From positions 62,001 through 126,000 of the forward strand of contig SADC01000112.1 of NCBI GenBank assembly GCA_004194705.1: a stretch of 64,000 nucleotides of DNA, written 5' to 3'. The position numbers and the translations under genes were made by a program. The notes under the pieces are model-generated. The model did not search any database. It saw only the letters and a list, made by a program, of their open reading frames with translations, and was not told the origin of the DNA. Positions 12,801 to 23,935 of the stretch are shown one piece after another (positions within the stretch are counted from its first letter, which is position 1; each line of letters starts with the position of its first letter). The stretch comes from Ditylenchus dipsaci (Eukaryota > Nematoda > Chromadorea > Rhabditida > Anguinidae).

Positions 12801-14077
12801 AATTACCTTGTATTGGTCTGGGAAGTTCCGCTTTAAGCCATCGGAAATTTCTCTCAATTTGCTTTTGTACACATGGTCAGGCACATTGGTTGTAAAAGTT
12901 AGCGCTAAAAATTCGAAAATATATATAGAGGGTGTCTCAAAAATATCGGTATTTTTTTTGAAAATTTACGCAACAGTTGTCTGAATCTCTCATTTTTTTA
13001 AAATTTTCTTGCTCTGCCTTATAAATCGTTTTTTTCTGAACTGAAGTGGGATGAAAAAAACAAAAAATCAATTTTTCTGTGTTCTCTAAATAATACTTTT
13101 ATGGAGATTTCCGAAAAAATCGGGAATCGACCGGGCGAGGGGTTACATACACAAAATTTTCGAAAAATACCTAATACTTTTGAAACACCCTGTATATAGG
13201 GTGTCAAATTTTCATTGACAATATTTTAATTGACCGAAAATCTTGCAACCCATTCAAAATCGTTCACGCTCACAATTATAATTGATCCTTTCTTGGTTCT
13301 CAGGATCCGCAAGATTTGACCAAAATGACTTTACGGGCAAATTTAATTTACTTACAAATGGTCTATATATTATTGAAATTTTTTTTAACTTATTTTTTTA
13401 ACTTTTTGGCTGAACCCTGAATTTTTTTAGGATTTCACCGGTCCGCGGAAGATCTTTGACAGAATTTTTCAAGAATATTGCAATTTTTGCGACTCACTCT
13501 ATGTATCAAGAAGAGAGCACATCAAGGGGCGCGACAAAAATTTCGCGCAATAACTGACTGCTGTTTGAACCAATCTCTCAAAATTGGCTTTTGGATATGA
13601 TCCGAAGTAGCCCTCTTCTGGAAAACATCACTGAGAAATATCGTTGTCGAGGGCTTGGATTTTTGGATCGAGGGCTCGGTTCCTCGAACGCACCTAGAAA
13701 TTTTTTAGGTGCGTTCTTTGAGGTGCGTTTCGAGGTGTTCGTTGAATCTGATTGTTTGTCGATAAATAATTTAATGAATAAAAAAGTCACAAAGACTTTA
13801 TTTAACGAAAATTTTAAAACTTTAGAAAGTGAACTCGATTTAACAAAAACTCTATTGGACGAAACCTTACGGCCAGTCCCTCAAACTTCGTTGAATCGAG
13901 TTGCAACTGTAACATATTGGCTGATCTTGAAAAAATCTTTTTTGTATATAGGATTGAGGTAAAATAGCAAACCTGCTATTCTACTAGTAATCTGTGTAAC
14001 TGGAAGCTGTCTGCACTGTTCAAACTGCCATTCTCTTTGGTGCTGTTCATTTGGGTTTCGTGCAGTTGTCGAAGTTT
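9828..14077 (-). CDS. Tensin homologue, N-terminal phosphatase-like and C2 module (partial)
   Basis: Exons read on the minus strand, 5' to 3': 14077-13973, 12904-12807, 12746-12545, 12487-12445, 11715-11629, 11573-11415, 10342-10096, 10049-9828. Splice sites are GT-AG and phases join. The order matches the tensin PTP-C2 superdomain: VTQITSRIA, then VYKSKLREISDGLKRNF, ELGWPDNL and LCSICKQIENWL, the loop HCKGWLAR, VAAYLHYTNICYPG, the linker helix DKFSMQLFSEKY, the C2 strands KYFSNLLLGSVKVN, PIYTSSQ, RGDVLLKCFQ, LFQCQFNTCAL and FFKEELDVIFA, and a late SYENFD motif. Tensins link integrin adhesions to actin. The loop keeps the HCX5R cysteine and arginine but lacks the usual Gly/Lys-rich centre, so catalysis is doubtful. 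The frame breaks once, at about 10238-10242. SH2 and PTB exons were not found to the left, nor a start exon to the right. Confidence 0.85.
10418..10800. repeat. Fold-back element in a tensin intron
   Basis: Arms of about 165 bases: AATTAGCGACACTTTTTGAA at the left is inverted as TTCAAAAAGTGTCGCTAAT at the right. Further in, CATTATGGGCTGAGATAT is inverted as ATATCTCAGCCCATAAT. The centre is near 10605-10620. It lies between tensin exons 10342 and 11415. Confidence 0.8.
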
Positions 14078-15344
14078 CTAAAATGATAACATTAAAAATG
14101 AAAATCACGTTTTCGGATTTTCGGGAATAGAAAAAGAAACATAAAAAATAATCTTTCTCAGATATTGTTACAACCACAAACTCTGGGAAATATTGAGGTG
14201 AATGATCAAATTGACCACCCTGGCTCACATAAAAAATCGATACATTCTCTATCCAATAGAAGATGTTTTGCCTTTTGGCTCGAAGGAACAGCAGTTTAGA
14301 TGGAACTTAGCCAAAATAGTTCAATTAGAAGACAAGGTCAGCTGGACATCATCACAGGTCAGCTTAGTAGGGTGTCCTAGGAACTGCATAAAACCAGTGT
14401 TCCTATAAACAGCCTAATCTTTCTTTGCCTTCCTGTGAATTTTTTGATATATTTTAAAAATCCTGTTTGCATTGTTCTTTGCCTCTTAAGTTTGAATTTA
14501 GAGCTAGCCTACGAAGTTGAAAAACTCTGTAAAATTTAAATTTATAAAAAAACCAAGTAAAATGATTTTTTTGCAAAAAGGTTAATTGTTGTTAATAGCT
14601 ATTAGCTAAAATTCCAAGGCCTCAAACACTTTCTAAAATTTACCAGCACTTTTTACATGCGTAAATTTTAAAAAATTATATATTTTGCTCTATAATAGCT
14701 AATGGCAATTTATACCAGATAGGAGCCTTTTATAAGAGAGCGGTTTACATTAGACCAAATAAGGCAACTTATAAAAGGATTTTACTCGTCCAGAAAAAAC
14801 CTTTTTGCGTCAATTAAAAAAAATAAAAATAAGTAGTTTTTTCAACATAAAGCAGTTGGACAGTAGACGTATAGCTTGCAAATAAACATTTGACATTTAC
14901 TTGAACCCATTAGAAAAAGAGATACATTTGATGGTTTCAGCCATCCCGACTTAATGCTTGAAGATGTTATAATAAGAAATTTTAGTAGTGCAGATCATCA
15001 CACAAATTAATCTGTCCCAGAGGAGCAATAAAAAAGAGCAGTGCTTAGCAAAATGCGAATCAATTTCTTTGAATAAAAATAAGTAAACCAACCCTTGGAA
15101 TGTCCTGTTTGTCACACTCATTGGGCTGAAATTGTGGTTTTATTGACGTTGAAATCTGGTGAAAATAATGAAAAATAGACTTTGTCATTGAGTTTAGCAC
15201 TGCGAAAGCACAGAAGCATGCCTATTAAGTCATTTTAGAAAAAATTTAAGTAGCCAAAGGAAATCTACAATATGAGCGTTTTTAATGAAAAGAAAATTAA
15301 CACAAAAATCATTAGAAAATGTTAACACACTTTAAAGCGGACAC
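14078..15344. other. No confirmed gene; possible upstream tensin sequence
   Basis: The minus strand at about 14160-14228 has a short open stretch (reading SQGGQFDHSPQYFPEFVVV) that could belong to a further 5' tensin exon, but no clear splice pair supports it. From about 14420 to 15340 the sequence is AT-rich with no recognised exon. Confidence 0.3.
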
Positions 15345-15472
15345 GCCCGAAATACTCTCGCACCAAAATACTCTCACGGCCGAAATACTCCCGGTCGAGA
15401 GCGGCCGAAATACTCTCGACCATAATACTCTTGCCTACAATACTCTCGGGCTAAAATACTCTCGGAATACCG
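15345..15472. repeat. Degenerate tandem units AATACTCTCGGCCGA
   Basis: About eight copies of an AATACTCTCG-containing unit with variable linkers (CCGAAATACTCTCG, CCAAAATACTCTCA, GCTAAAATACTCTCGG). The array sits directly upstream of the FLYWCH frame and resembles the terminal tandem units of the elements at 4.5-6.5 kb and 47.6-48.2 kb, so it is probably the terminal repeat of the same transposon. No matching inverted copy was seen to the right; that side is occupied by another fold-back. Confidence 0.65.
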
Positions 15473-15626
15473 GTGTTATGAAAATTTAAATTTTGAAAAT
15501 GTTTTGTCCTACAGCAAATATTTTTCCCTTTGTATTGTGTTAGTTGCATTGGTATCTTTCAGTCGTGCTCTTGTATTTTCTGTTTGCTCAATCTTTGTTT
15601 GTTTGTAGAACACTTCGGTTCGCGAA

Positions 15627-15947
15627 ATGGAAAATCTGAAGGCCGAGCACAATGGATTTCTTTTCGTCAAGCATATTCTAAGCAAGCCGAATGGAGAAAA
15701 GGAATACTGGACCTGCGACAAACACCTTATGAAAGATGGCGGGTGCAAGGCGCGACTTCACACTGTCGTTCAAGGAGATGTTTTCGTCAAGCTTCTTGGG
15801 CATCTAAATAAAACAGGTGGACAAAATCATGCAGTTAACCCAGTCGCGAAGGCTCTAGCAGAAATAAAGTCCTGCGTGAAAGAGAAAGCAATAACTTCGC
15901 AAGACGTATATACTTATTTCCTTAACATTAATAAGACAATCTTTTAG
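15627..15947 (+). CDS. FLYWCH zinc-finger protein fragment, transposon-derived
   Basis: A 106-codon frame with a FLYWCH-type zinc finger: hydrophobic FLFVKHILSKPNG near residues 11-23, then YWTCDKH, a second Cys in GGCKARLHT, and a histidine pair in the later GHLNKTGGQNHAV. Spacing fits the C2H2 FLYWCH pattern, which occurs in animal regulators and very often in MULE-like DNA transposons. A splice acceptor (TTTGTAG) just upstream suggests the ATG lies within an exon. The frame ends soon after the finger, so a complete transposase is absent. Its position behind tandem terminal units points to a decayed element rather than a host gene; a host-recruited finger cannot be excluded. Confidence 0.65.
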   Translation: MENLKAEHNGFLFVKHILSKPNGEKEYWTCDKHLMKDGGCKARLHTVVQGDVFVKLLGHLNKTGGQNHAVNPVAKALAEIKSCVKEKAITSQDVYTYFLNINKTIF

Positions 15948-15952
15948 AGGCT

Positions 15953-16850
15953 AGACTTTACTTGGCCCCCCCACGGCTGACCCACTTTCGAGGTGAATTT
16001 TTGAAAACCGATTGCATATTCGTGTTTCTCGACCCGGATTTTTACGGGAAATGATCATCAGATTCTGTGAAAGTGAAAAAAAATTTTTTGAGATTTGCCT
16101 TGGTCCCCCAAGGTAAAATTTTAGAAAAATTTGAAAAAAAAATATTTTTTAAATTGGCGCCTATTGAATTTTAAAGGGATTAAGGGCTGTATTGGGAGGG
16201 GAAGGGAATAAAAGGGGCCACTAATCACACAAGGCCCCTAACAAGAAGATGTTGAACATAGTTTTGAATACTGGGCCTACCGCATAAATAAACTCTGGTA
16301 TGCATGCTTTTTCATGCATCCAGAGTCACTTTCGAGTGATTTGTGTCTAAGGTATGTGGGTGTGCGCATCTCAACTCCAAGCCCCCAAGCCCCCTGCGCC
16401 CCCGAAGGGGGCGCAGGGGGCTTGAGAGTTAGAGATGCGCGCACTCACTTACCTTAGACATGATTCCGAGAAGTACTCTAGATCAAAAATGCATATAGAG
16501 TCTTTTTTTGCCACGGCCCAGTTGAAAAACATGGTGAGGCAGGCGCAGAATACAAAAATTTTGAACTTTTAACGTTCTGCCATAAAAGTGGCCCCCTTTT
16601 ATTCCCTTCCCCTCCCAATACAGCCCTTAATCCCTTTAAATTCAAAAGGCGCCAATTTAAAAAATATTTTTTTTTCAAAAATTTTACCTTGGGGACCAAG
16701 GCAAATACCAAAAAATTTTTTTTCACTTTCACAGAATCTGATGATCATTTCCCGTAAAATCCGGGTCGAGAAACACGAATATGCAATCGGTTTTCAAAAA
16801 TTCACCTCGAAAGTGGGTCAGCCGTGGGGGGGGGGGCCAAGTAAAGTGTT
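15953..16850. repeat. Long fold-back with a GC-rich central hairpin
   Basis: The left end (ACTTTACTTGGCCCCCCCAC) and the right end contain inverted copies of the same sequence, CACGGCTGACCCACTTTCGA among them. To the eye pairing continues over about 400 bases per arm, including the AATCTGATGATCATTTCCCG stretch on the right. The middle (about 16341-16460) is a separate hairpin around GCGCCCCCGAAGGGGGCGC, flanked by inverted GCGCATCTCAACTC and GAGTTAGAGATGCGC. A partial copy of the middle is at about 41811-41980, so the family is dispersed. Confidence 0.85.
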
Positions 16851-16999
16851 ACCCTTTTAGAAGCCGATTCAAATCTTTGCGCAGGAATTCGCTGAACTAA
16901 ATTATGTATACTATGATTTATCTCACAGGGGCTCTAGCGAATGAAAGCAACCCTTAGCCTTTACCTAATGCACCACTGATGGCCTAAAGTGTATGAAGA

Positions 17000-17426
17000 T
17001 ATGCCGAATTTTCTTGGGCTCCCCTCATACTCCCTCGGGACACGGGCCACTGTTTCTATCTCGGCTCCCAGCCATTATTTTTACCCGCTTTCAATACATC
17101 AATAATAAAATCGACCCTGCTCTACAACATAGGAATAACAGATTTGTCATAATCACTATAGAAAACGGTTCTTAGGCTTTCCCGCAGGTCAATGTCCCGC
17201 AGTACAAATCCCCAGATTTGTACCGCTGGACAGGACCAGCGGGACAGCCAAAAGTCATTTCTGAATGTTTAAAAAGTATAAATATATTAGTTATATCGTG
17301 TAGAACAGGGTCGATTTATCTTGAAATCTGTTGCCACGATCAAAAAATAGCCATGACTTTATGGGCACTTGTCCAGCGTACCGTGTCCCGCGGGAGTATG
17401 AGGGCAGCCTTACGAAATTCGCCATG
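17000..17426. repeat. Fold-back element, CCCTCATACTCCC ends
   Basis: ATGCCGAATTTTCTTGGGCT near 17001 is inverted as AGCCTTACGAAATTCGCCAT near 17424 with mismatches, and CCTCATACTCCCTCGGGACA is inverted as TGTCCCGCGGGAGTATGAGG. Inner segments also pair (CGACCCTGCTCTAC with GTAGAACAGGGTCG). The element at 45.5-46.4 kb shares inner segments and belongs to a related family. Confidence 0.75.
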
Positions 17427-17466
17427 TTCAAAATAAAAATCTTACGCAACCCATAAAAAGAAAGCA

Positions 17467-17706
17467 CCATATTTTATCTAATAGGCCGATAGTCTCCAAT
17501 AACCCGAAATCCCCTACTTTGACGGTCTGTATCTCAGCCCACATCTCAGCCCACAAATAATATTTTGCAAAGCTGTTTATTTCATTTTCTTGACTCCCAC
17601 GAGATCTGCCAATTCAGCTTTTTGAATTTTGGATTTTCACAAATTTTTCAATTTTCAGGCGATTGAAAAATGTCCCGACATGTCGGCCTATTAGAGAAAT
17701 ACGGTA
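17467..17706. mobile_element. MITE of the ACCRTATTTNCTCTAATAG family
   Basis: The left end ACCATATTTTATCTAATAGG is inverted at the right as CCTATTAGAGAAATACGGT, with GGCCGA and TCGGCC adjoining. About 240 bases, no coding frame. Same terminal signature as elements at 31.6, 33.0, 36.3 and 46.5 kb. Confidence 0.7.
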
Positions 17707-17869
17707 AGTGCTAGAATCCAACGCCACATATTTTTTCAAAGAAAACTGGTGGCAAACTACGGAAATAGTAACTATTTTCATGTTTGCGATTGGAGCGTCC
17801 TGTGCGATTAGAAAGAATGCTAATATTAGTTATGAAGAAAAAACAGCTTAGGGCATGGCCACCACCAGG

Positions 17870-19460
17870 GGTGGGCAAAGATCAGATCGATCTGATCTGA
17901 CAAATATTTTTTGTCAAAATAGCCTAAATTTTGCGGGAATTCAAATTTTCTAGCCTGAAAACGACTTGGATCGCTCAGAATCCGACTCCGAAGGGCCAAA
18001 GGCCACTGAAAGTTAGTTTTTCGGGGGTTAACTAAAGGGGGTAGACTTTTTGCGAAAATTCAATTGCGCACATCAGATTTTCCGGTCGATCAGCTATATC
18101 GCTCAGAATCTCACCCTAGAGTAGCCAAAAGCCACTAAAAATTGATTTTCGGGGTTTACTAAGGCTGTAAGTACTTTCCCCCGTCAAATTATTCTTTTAC
18201 CCCGTCAAATTAATTTTTTACCCCGTCAAATTTGAATTTTGAGCAAAATATTCATTTACCCGTCAAAATTGAATTTTTGGTGAAATACTGCAATAAATTG
18301 CGCGAGAATTCGAATTTTTATAGTTAAAAAGGACTTATATCGCTCAGAATCCCACCCCGGAGTGGCCAGAAGCCCCTGAAAGTTGGTTTTCGGGGATTTA
18401 CTAAAGGGGGAGGGGGATTTTTTGCGAATAAGCGATTGGCCGGATCAGAATTCCAGTCCGATGGGCTTAATCGCTCAGAATTCCACGCTTTCGGTGAATT
18501 TGAGTGGTTCAGGGTGAAATTCCGAGCGTTAAATTCCACCCTGAACCACTCAAAACCACCGAAAGCCTGGAATTCTGAGCGATTAAGCAAATCGGACTGG
18601 AATTCTGATCCGGCCAATCGCTTTTTCGCAAAAAAGTTTACCCCCCTTTAGTAAACCCCCGCAAAACCAACTTTCAGGGGCTACTGGCAACTCCGGGGTG
18701 GGATTCTGAGCGTCCAAGTCATTTTTAACTATAAAATTTGGATTCTCGCGCAATTTATTGCAGTATTTCACGAAAAATTAAAATTCGACGGGATAAATGA
18801 ATATTTTGCTCAAAATTCAAATTTGACGGGGTAAAAAATTAATTTGGCGGGGTAAACGAATAATTTGACGGGGTAAAACAATTTGAGCCGTTTACTAAAG
18901 GGATGTTTAAGTTTTCGCGAAAAAATCGATTGCGCGCATCAGAATCCCACTAAGATTTGCTAAGTTGCTCAGATTACCACATGGAACCACTCAGAACCAC
19001 CCTAAAACACCCTAAACACTGGTTTGGGGTATTTAGCTACTGGTTGGAAGTGGTATTAAGTGGTTTAGGGTGGTTCTGAGTGGTTGAGGGTGAGATTATG
19101 GTCGATTGAGCTGATCAAACGGAAAATCTGATAGGCGCAATCGAATTTTTGCAAAGCTTTTACCCTCTTTTCCTGTAAAAACCCCAAAAACAACCTTTCA
19201 GGCGCTTCTGGCCACTTCGAGGTGGAATTCTTCTTGACTTCTGAGCGATAAAGCCCATCGGACTGGAATTCTGATTCATCCAATCGAATTTTCGCAAAAA
19301 TTTTACTCCCTTCAATCAACCCCAAAAACCATTAACGGTCCAAGTTATTTTCTGGCTGAAAAATTTGAATTCTCGCAAAATTTTGACCTAATTTGCCGAC
19401 TTTGTCAACTACATTTGCCATGTCGATCTTATCTTTGGCGATCTGATCTTTGCCTACCTC
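17870..19460. repeat. Very long fold-back with nested palindromes
   Basis: The outer ends GGGCAAAGATCAGATCGATC and GATCTGATCTTTGCC are inverted copies. The inner part is symmetrical about 18530-18540: GATTGGCCGGATCAGAATTC on the left is inverted as GAATTCTGATCCGGCCAATC on the right. The unit CCCCGTCAAATT occurs several times on the left (18180-18260) and inverted on the right (18785-18870). Open frames on both strands around 18.32-18.65 kb are mirror images produced by the palindrome, not genes. Confidence 0.8.
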
Positions 19461-19465
19461 TGGTT

Positions 19466-21630
19466 ACCACATAATGCAAAACGCTACCACTATCACCAAG
19501 TACTTTCATGCACTAGAAACACAATCTTAAAAACCCAACAAAGCTAAGCTGAATAATTCGTTGGTTCAGTCCCAGTTGTAGTAGTGCTGGTCAAAATGTG
19601 TGTATGTTGTTGCAGTGCTTATGCAAGCAAAACTAGAAAAGAATTAAAAAGAGAAAGGACAACAACAATAGACCATAGCTCCAAAGGGGAATATGGCCAG
19701 AGAAGTGTTCTGCTTCCCCTTGACTGCACCCCAACCAGCCAAATTGCGCAGTCAAGGTGGGTTGAAATAATAGCAGGCGGACAAAATCTGGCTCTATTCT
19801 CCCACACTTTTCATTAGCAAATTTGCGAGCTTGAAAACTTAGGGAGGGTCATGTGCGTGGATCATTGCTAACTCAGCCAATGCTCATGTAATTATATACT
19901 GCTTGGGGATGGCTGGATGCAATTTGTAAGTGATTGAAGCTAACACACATACTACTATGAAAGCATTTGCGCAAAAGTATAGCGTAACGCACAGGAAAAA
20001 AACTTTCCCACTGTTTCATTACGCTTTTTCTTTGCCTTGGTGTATTGTTTGGGGGTCACAGGCAGCTGGAAATGCCGGACAATAGCCCATTGATTGTTTC
20101 ACTTCTTGTGAAAAAAGGAAGAAATACAGCCTTTTTAAAATAAATATGATATATAAAGTCTTAATAGGAATTTCAGGGAGTCTACCAGTTCTTGTCTTCG
20201 AGAATACCCGTCTTTTTTGGGTTCCGGTGGCTAAAAGTCCCGTCCATATAAATCCTAATCAACTCTAATAGATATAAAGTGGGTAAGAAGGATGCAAAAA
20301 GAAAAAGTTCTCTATTGTATTTTCATGATGAAAAGGTCATTTAAAAGATCTAAACAGAAAATAGGCATGGAAATATCATGTTTTAGATGTATGCATACAA
20401 CACACACACACCTTGGCACACCCATATTATTTGGGGTTGCTGGCGGCAGAACTTAATAAAGAGTCTATTATACTATCTCATAAAATTTAATATTCTTTCT
20501 ATTCGTAATATTTATGTTTATGACAAAAACAAATAAAAAACAATTTGACTCAAACCGCGATTTAGAGAAACCCCAAAAGTTTGTTCCTAGGATGGGTGTA
20601 ACTTTTTTACCTCAATTTTAAAGTCTGTTACCACTTCTACTTTAAAAGACTGGTCCTGAAAATCACAAGAATTCCAATTTACGAAAAACTTTAATTTTGT
20701 AAAAATTACAAAACCATATTGTTGAAAAAACAAAATCTCAATTACCCGTTACTCAATAACCCAACAACCCGTCACCCTTGTTTCCAAAAAAGTTGATGGT
20801 TGTTAAAGCTATGTTTTTTACAATGGCGAAATTGCAGGATTGAGAAAGAAATGAGCAATAAAATTGTAATTTTTGCAATTTCCAGGGCCAGGCTGTCAAA
20901 AAGTGCTAATAGACTTCGAAAACCAGGGTGAAAAAGTGTTGGACTCAGCTCGAGTGCAAATTTTTGGGGATATCACTGAAAGGAGGTTTGACTGTGTCTG
21001 AAATTTCAATTTTTTTTTGTGCTATAAAAGTAGAATTGTATACGATTCGGGCGAAAACATACTAGCAAAAAAGAATTGCTGACCTTAAATTCCAACTGCC
21101 CAATTTTATCTGCTAATCCATCAAAACCATTAGAAGCACCTATTTGCCGGCGTTCCAAAGGTGGTGTTTGGGAACAACTTTAGGTCTGACAGCCACTGAA
21201 TCCACACCGAGCTGGGCTTTGCATCCTCGTAGACCATCCAACGCAATACTCAATCCAAATCTCACCCTTTTTAGTGGAGATCTAGAAGAACGCTTTTGGT
21301 CAGAAGAGCTAGTTTTACGCTGTATTCCCAGCATCCAATTAGAGATTGTAAAGTAATGAATAAATTGTTCTCTTGGATTTTATTTGACTGTGAGATGTTC
21401 AATTAAAACAGTTTCACCGCACTTTTTTGATTTGCAATGACCTTTACTTGTATTTTCCCTTCTCAGTGACACTGAAACTATTAAGAACAGTCTTTTTGTA
21501 ATTATTGGTAGCAGCAAAGAAAAAAGACATTAGAGATCTTTTTCTGGTTTAAAAATATTGTTTTTGTTCTGAAATTATCATAGAGGCGGTCAGAATCCCA
21601 CCGATATCTTTACAAAATTTTATGCCTAAG
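19466..21630. other. No confirmed gene
   Basis: Mixed AT-rich sequence with a short CA repeat at about 20400-20411. Minus strand 21276-21334 reads MLGIQRKTSSSDQKRSSRSP and is followed by a GTGAGA donor, so it could be an upstream tensin exon, but there is no homology or acceptor to confirm it. Other frames look accidental. Confidence 0.35.
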
Positions 21631-21639
21631 TTAGGACGG

Positions 21640-22045
21640 GCTCAAACATTATTCACGAACTGAATTTTTTTACAGATCTGCTCTGGAATCTGGCTCTGAA
21701 GTCTTCAAATTTCGAGCCCACTAACGAATACCCCGGCTCTATCCCTCAATGATTACCGATTTTTAAGCTTGGTCCCCCTGTTGTTTTTTTTTAATTTTCA
21801 GGTTAAGGTTCTGGCTAAAGTGTGGCTTTAGGCAAGAGTAGGCCAGCGTATGTTAGGACGGGTTCAAACCTTATTTTATTACTTTTTCAAAATTTGATAA
21901 ACATGTTTGAGTCCATCCTAACATACGCTGGCCTACCCTCGCCTAAGCCTAAAAATTACAAAAAAAAACAACAGGGGCCCAAGCTCAAAAATCGGTACCC
22001 ATTGAGGGATAGGACCAATACCCCCCCCCCAATAATTTGGGTAAA
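21640..22045. repeat. Nested fold-back with AGGCCAGCGTATGTTAGGAC core
   Basis: Left arm elements (ATCCCTCAATGATTACCGAT, GCTTGGTCCCCCTGTTGTTT, AGGCCAGCGTATGTTAGGAC) reappear inverted on the right (GTCCATCCTAACATACGCTG, AACAACAGGGGCCCAAGC, CATTGAGGGATAGGACC). The centre is near 21880-21900. The same core occurs singly at about 3333, 56226, 61340 and 62268. Confidence 0.75.
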
Positions 22046-22050
22046 ATTTG

Positions 22051-23935
22051 TTAGAGGTTCTAGTCGGTTATCGTGACCCATTTTTCAAAATCATTTACAC
22101 TCTTTTCTAAGCCTAATTGCCAAGATAAGCAAGCGAACGACCACACAAAATAGAGCTGAGTTCCTTCGCCACATTTTGAGTGTAAGGTTGCAGATGAGTA
22201 TGTAAATCGCAAAAAAACGACAGTTCCAGGTTACTACCGAAGAGTTCTGGGATATTCCTGGGTAGGATGTCATGGACTTGAACATCGTAGAACGTTTTTC
22301 AAATTCTAGCTCTAGCTTTATATCACCTTTTTCTCTGTATGATGGCACAAATGAAAGCTTAGGATCTTCGCTACATTTTCGTGAATGAAATGTGTGATTT
22401 GTAGAAAAAAGTCAGAAAATATAAACCAAACGGAGCAGGTTTACAATACCCCCAGCACTCAGGTTTACTTGACCCCCAGCACTCAGGTTTACTTGACCCC
22501 AGCATTCAGGTTTACCTGACCCCAGCACTCAGGTTTACCTGACCGCAGCACTTAGGTTTACCTGACCCCCAGCACTCAGGTTTACCTGACCCCAGCACTC
22601 AGGTTTACCTGACCCCCAGCACTCAGGTTTACCTGACCCCAGCACTCAGGTTTACTTGACCCCAGCACTCAGATTGGTAGGAAAGGGACACACAAGCGAT
22701 GAACTTAATCGATATGTTTCATTTGTTTCATTCATTTGGGTCAGGTAAAGCTGAGTGCTGGGGGTCAGATAAACCTGAGTGCTGGGGGTCAGGTAAACCT
22801 GAGTGCTGGAGGGTCAGGTAAACCTAAGTGCTGGGGTCAGGTAAACCTGAGTGCTGGGGGTCAGGTAAACCTAAGTGCTGGGGTCAGGTAAACCTGAGTG
22901 CTGGGGGTCAGGTAAACCTGAGTGCTGGGGGTCAGGTAAACCTGAGTGCTGGGGGGTCAGGTAAACCTAAGTGCTGGGGTCAGGTAACCTGAGTGCTGGG
23001 GGTCAGGTAAACCTGAGTGCTGGGGAGTCAGGTAAACCTAAGTGCTGGGGTCAGGTAAACCTAAGTGCTGGGGTCAGGTAACCTGAGTGCTGGGGGTCAG
23101 GTAAACCTGAATGCTGGGGAGTCAGGTAAACCTAAGTGCTGGGGTCAGGTAAACCTGAGTGCTGGGGGTCAGGTAAACCTAAGTGCTGGGGTCAGGTAAA
23201 CCTGAGTGCTGGGGTCAGGTAAACCTGAATGCTGGGGGTCAAGTAAACCTGAGTGCTGGGGTCAGGTAAACCTGAGTGCTGGGGGTCAGGTAAACCTGAG
23301 TGCTGGGGGGTCAGGTAAACCTAAGTGCTGGGGTCAGGTAAACCTGAGTGCTGGGGTCAGGTAAACCTGAGTGCTGGGGGGTCAGGTAAACCTAAGTGCT
23401 GGGTCAGGTAAACCTGAGTGCTGGGGGTCAGGTAAACCTAAGTGCTGGGGTCAGGTAAACCTGAGTGCTGGGGGTCAGGTAAACCTGAATGCTGGGGGTC
23501 AAGTAACCTGAGTGCTGGGGGTCAAGTAAACCTGAGTGCTGGGGGTATTGTAAACTTTAGCCAAACCAAACCAGTCAACGAAAAACTCTCAAAAACCATC
23601 GATTTTCGGAAATACAGACTGTTTTACCCTGCATATAAGCTCCAGTAGGTGTGAAAGCCTGCGCTGAGGTTTCAACCGGTAGCCCACCGACGAATCAACC
23701 GGTTGATAACGCCGGTTAATTCACCCGACGCTATTGTCTACGTGTCCGGGGTGGGTGTCAAGGCTAATGCTCAAGCAATATTTGAGATATGCAAGCGAAC
23801 GACCACTCAAAATGTAGTGAAGGGACTCAGCTTTATTGTGAGTGGTCGTTCGCTTGCTTATCTTGGCAAATTAGGCTTAGGAAAGAGTGTAAATGATTTT
23901 GAAAAATGGGTCCCGATAACCGACTAGAACCAATT
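22051..23935. repeat. Outer fold-back enclosing the minisatellite
   Basis: GGTTCTAGTCGGTTATCGTG at the left is inverted as the CCCGATAACCGACTAGAACC end at the right; CAAGATAAGCAAGCGAACGA is inverted as TCGTTCGCTTGCTTATCTTG. A second, shorter copy of GCAAGCGAACGACCACTC lies at about 23790-23808, making the right arm itself partly palindromic. Confidence 0.8.
22437..23552. repeat. Inverted minisatellite, 23-25 base units
   Basis: The unit is CAGCACTCAGGTTTACCTGAC plus two to five C. About ten copies run in this sense at 22437-22678. After a 60-base unique spacer (22679-22738), about thirty-five copies run in the opposite sense to 23552. Units differ by G/C run length and by a few alleles (CTGAGTG or CTAAGTG, occasional CTGAATG, AAGTAAAC for AGGTAAAC). 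Both outer edges carry the same inverted cap (TTTACAATACCCCCAGCACT and its complement), so the array forms the two unequal arms of one fold-back. Confidence 0.95.

Noticed and set aside
18324..18651. Two opposite-strand frames starting MAGSEFQSD
   Set aside because: They are mirror images caused by the palindrome centred near 18535, so neither is evidence for a gene.
22437..23552. CRISPR-like array
   Set aside because: Units abut without unique spacers and run in two orientations in a eukaryotic context; it is a minisatellite.
23442..23648. Plus-strand frame of repeated Cys-Trp-Gly-Ser units
   Set aside because: It is a translation of the minisatellite (LSAGG/PECWG repeats) and has no codon or splice support.
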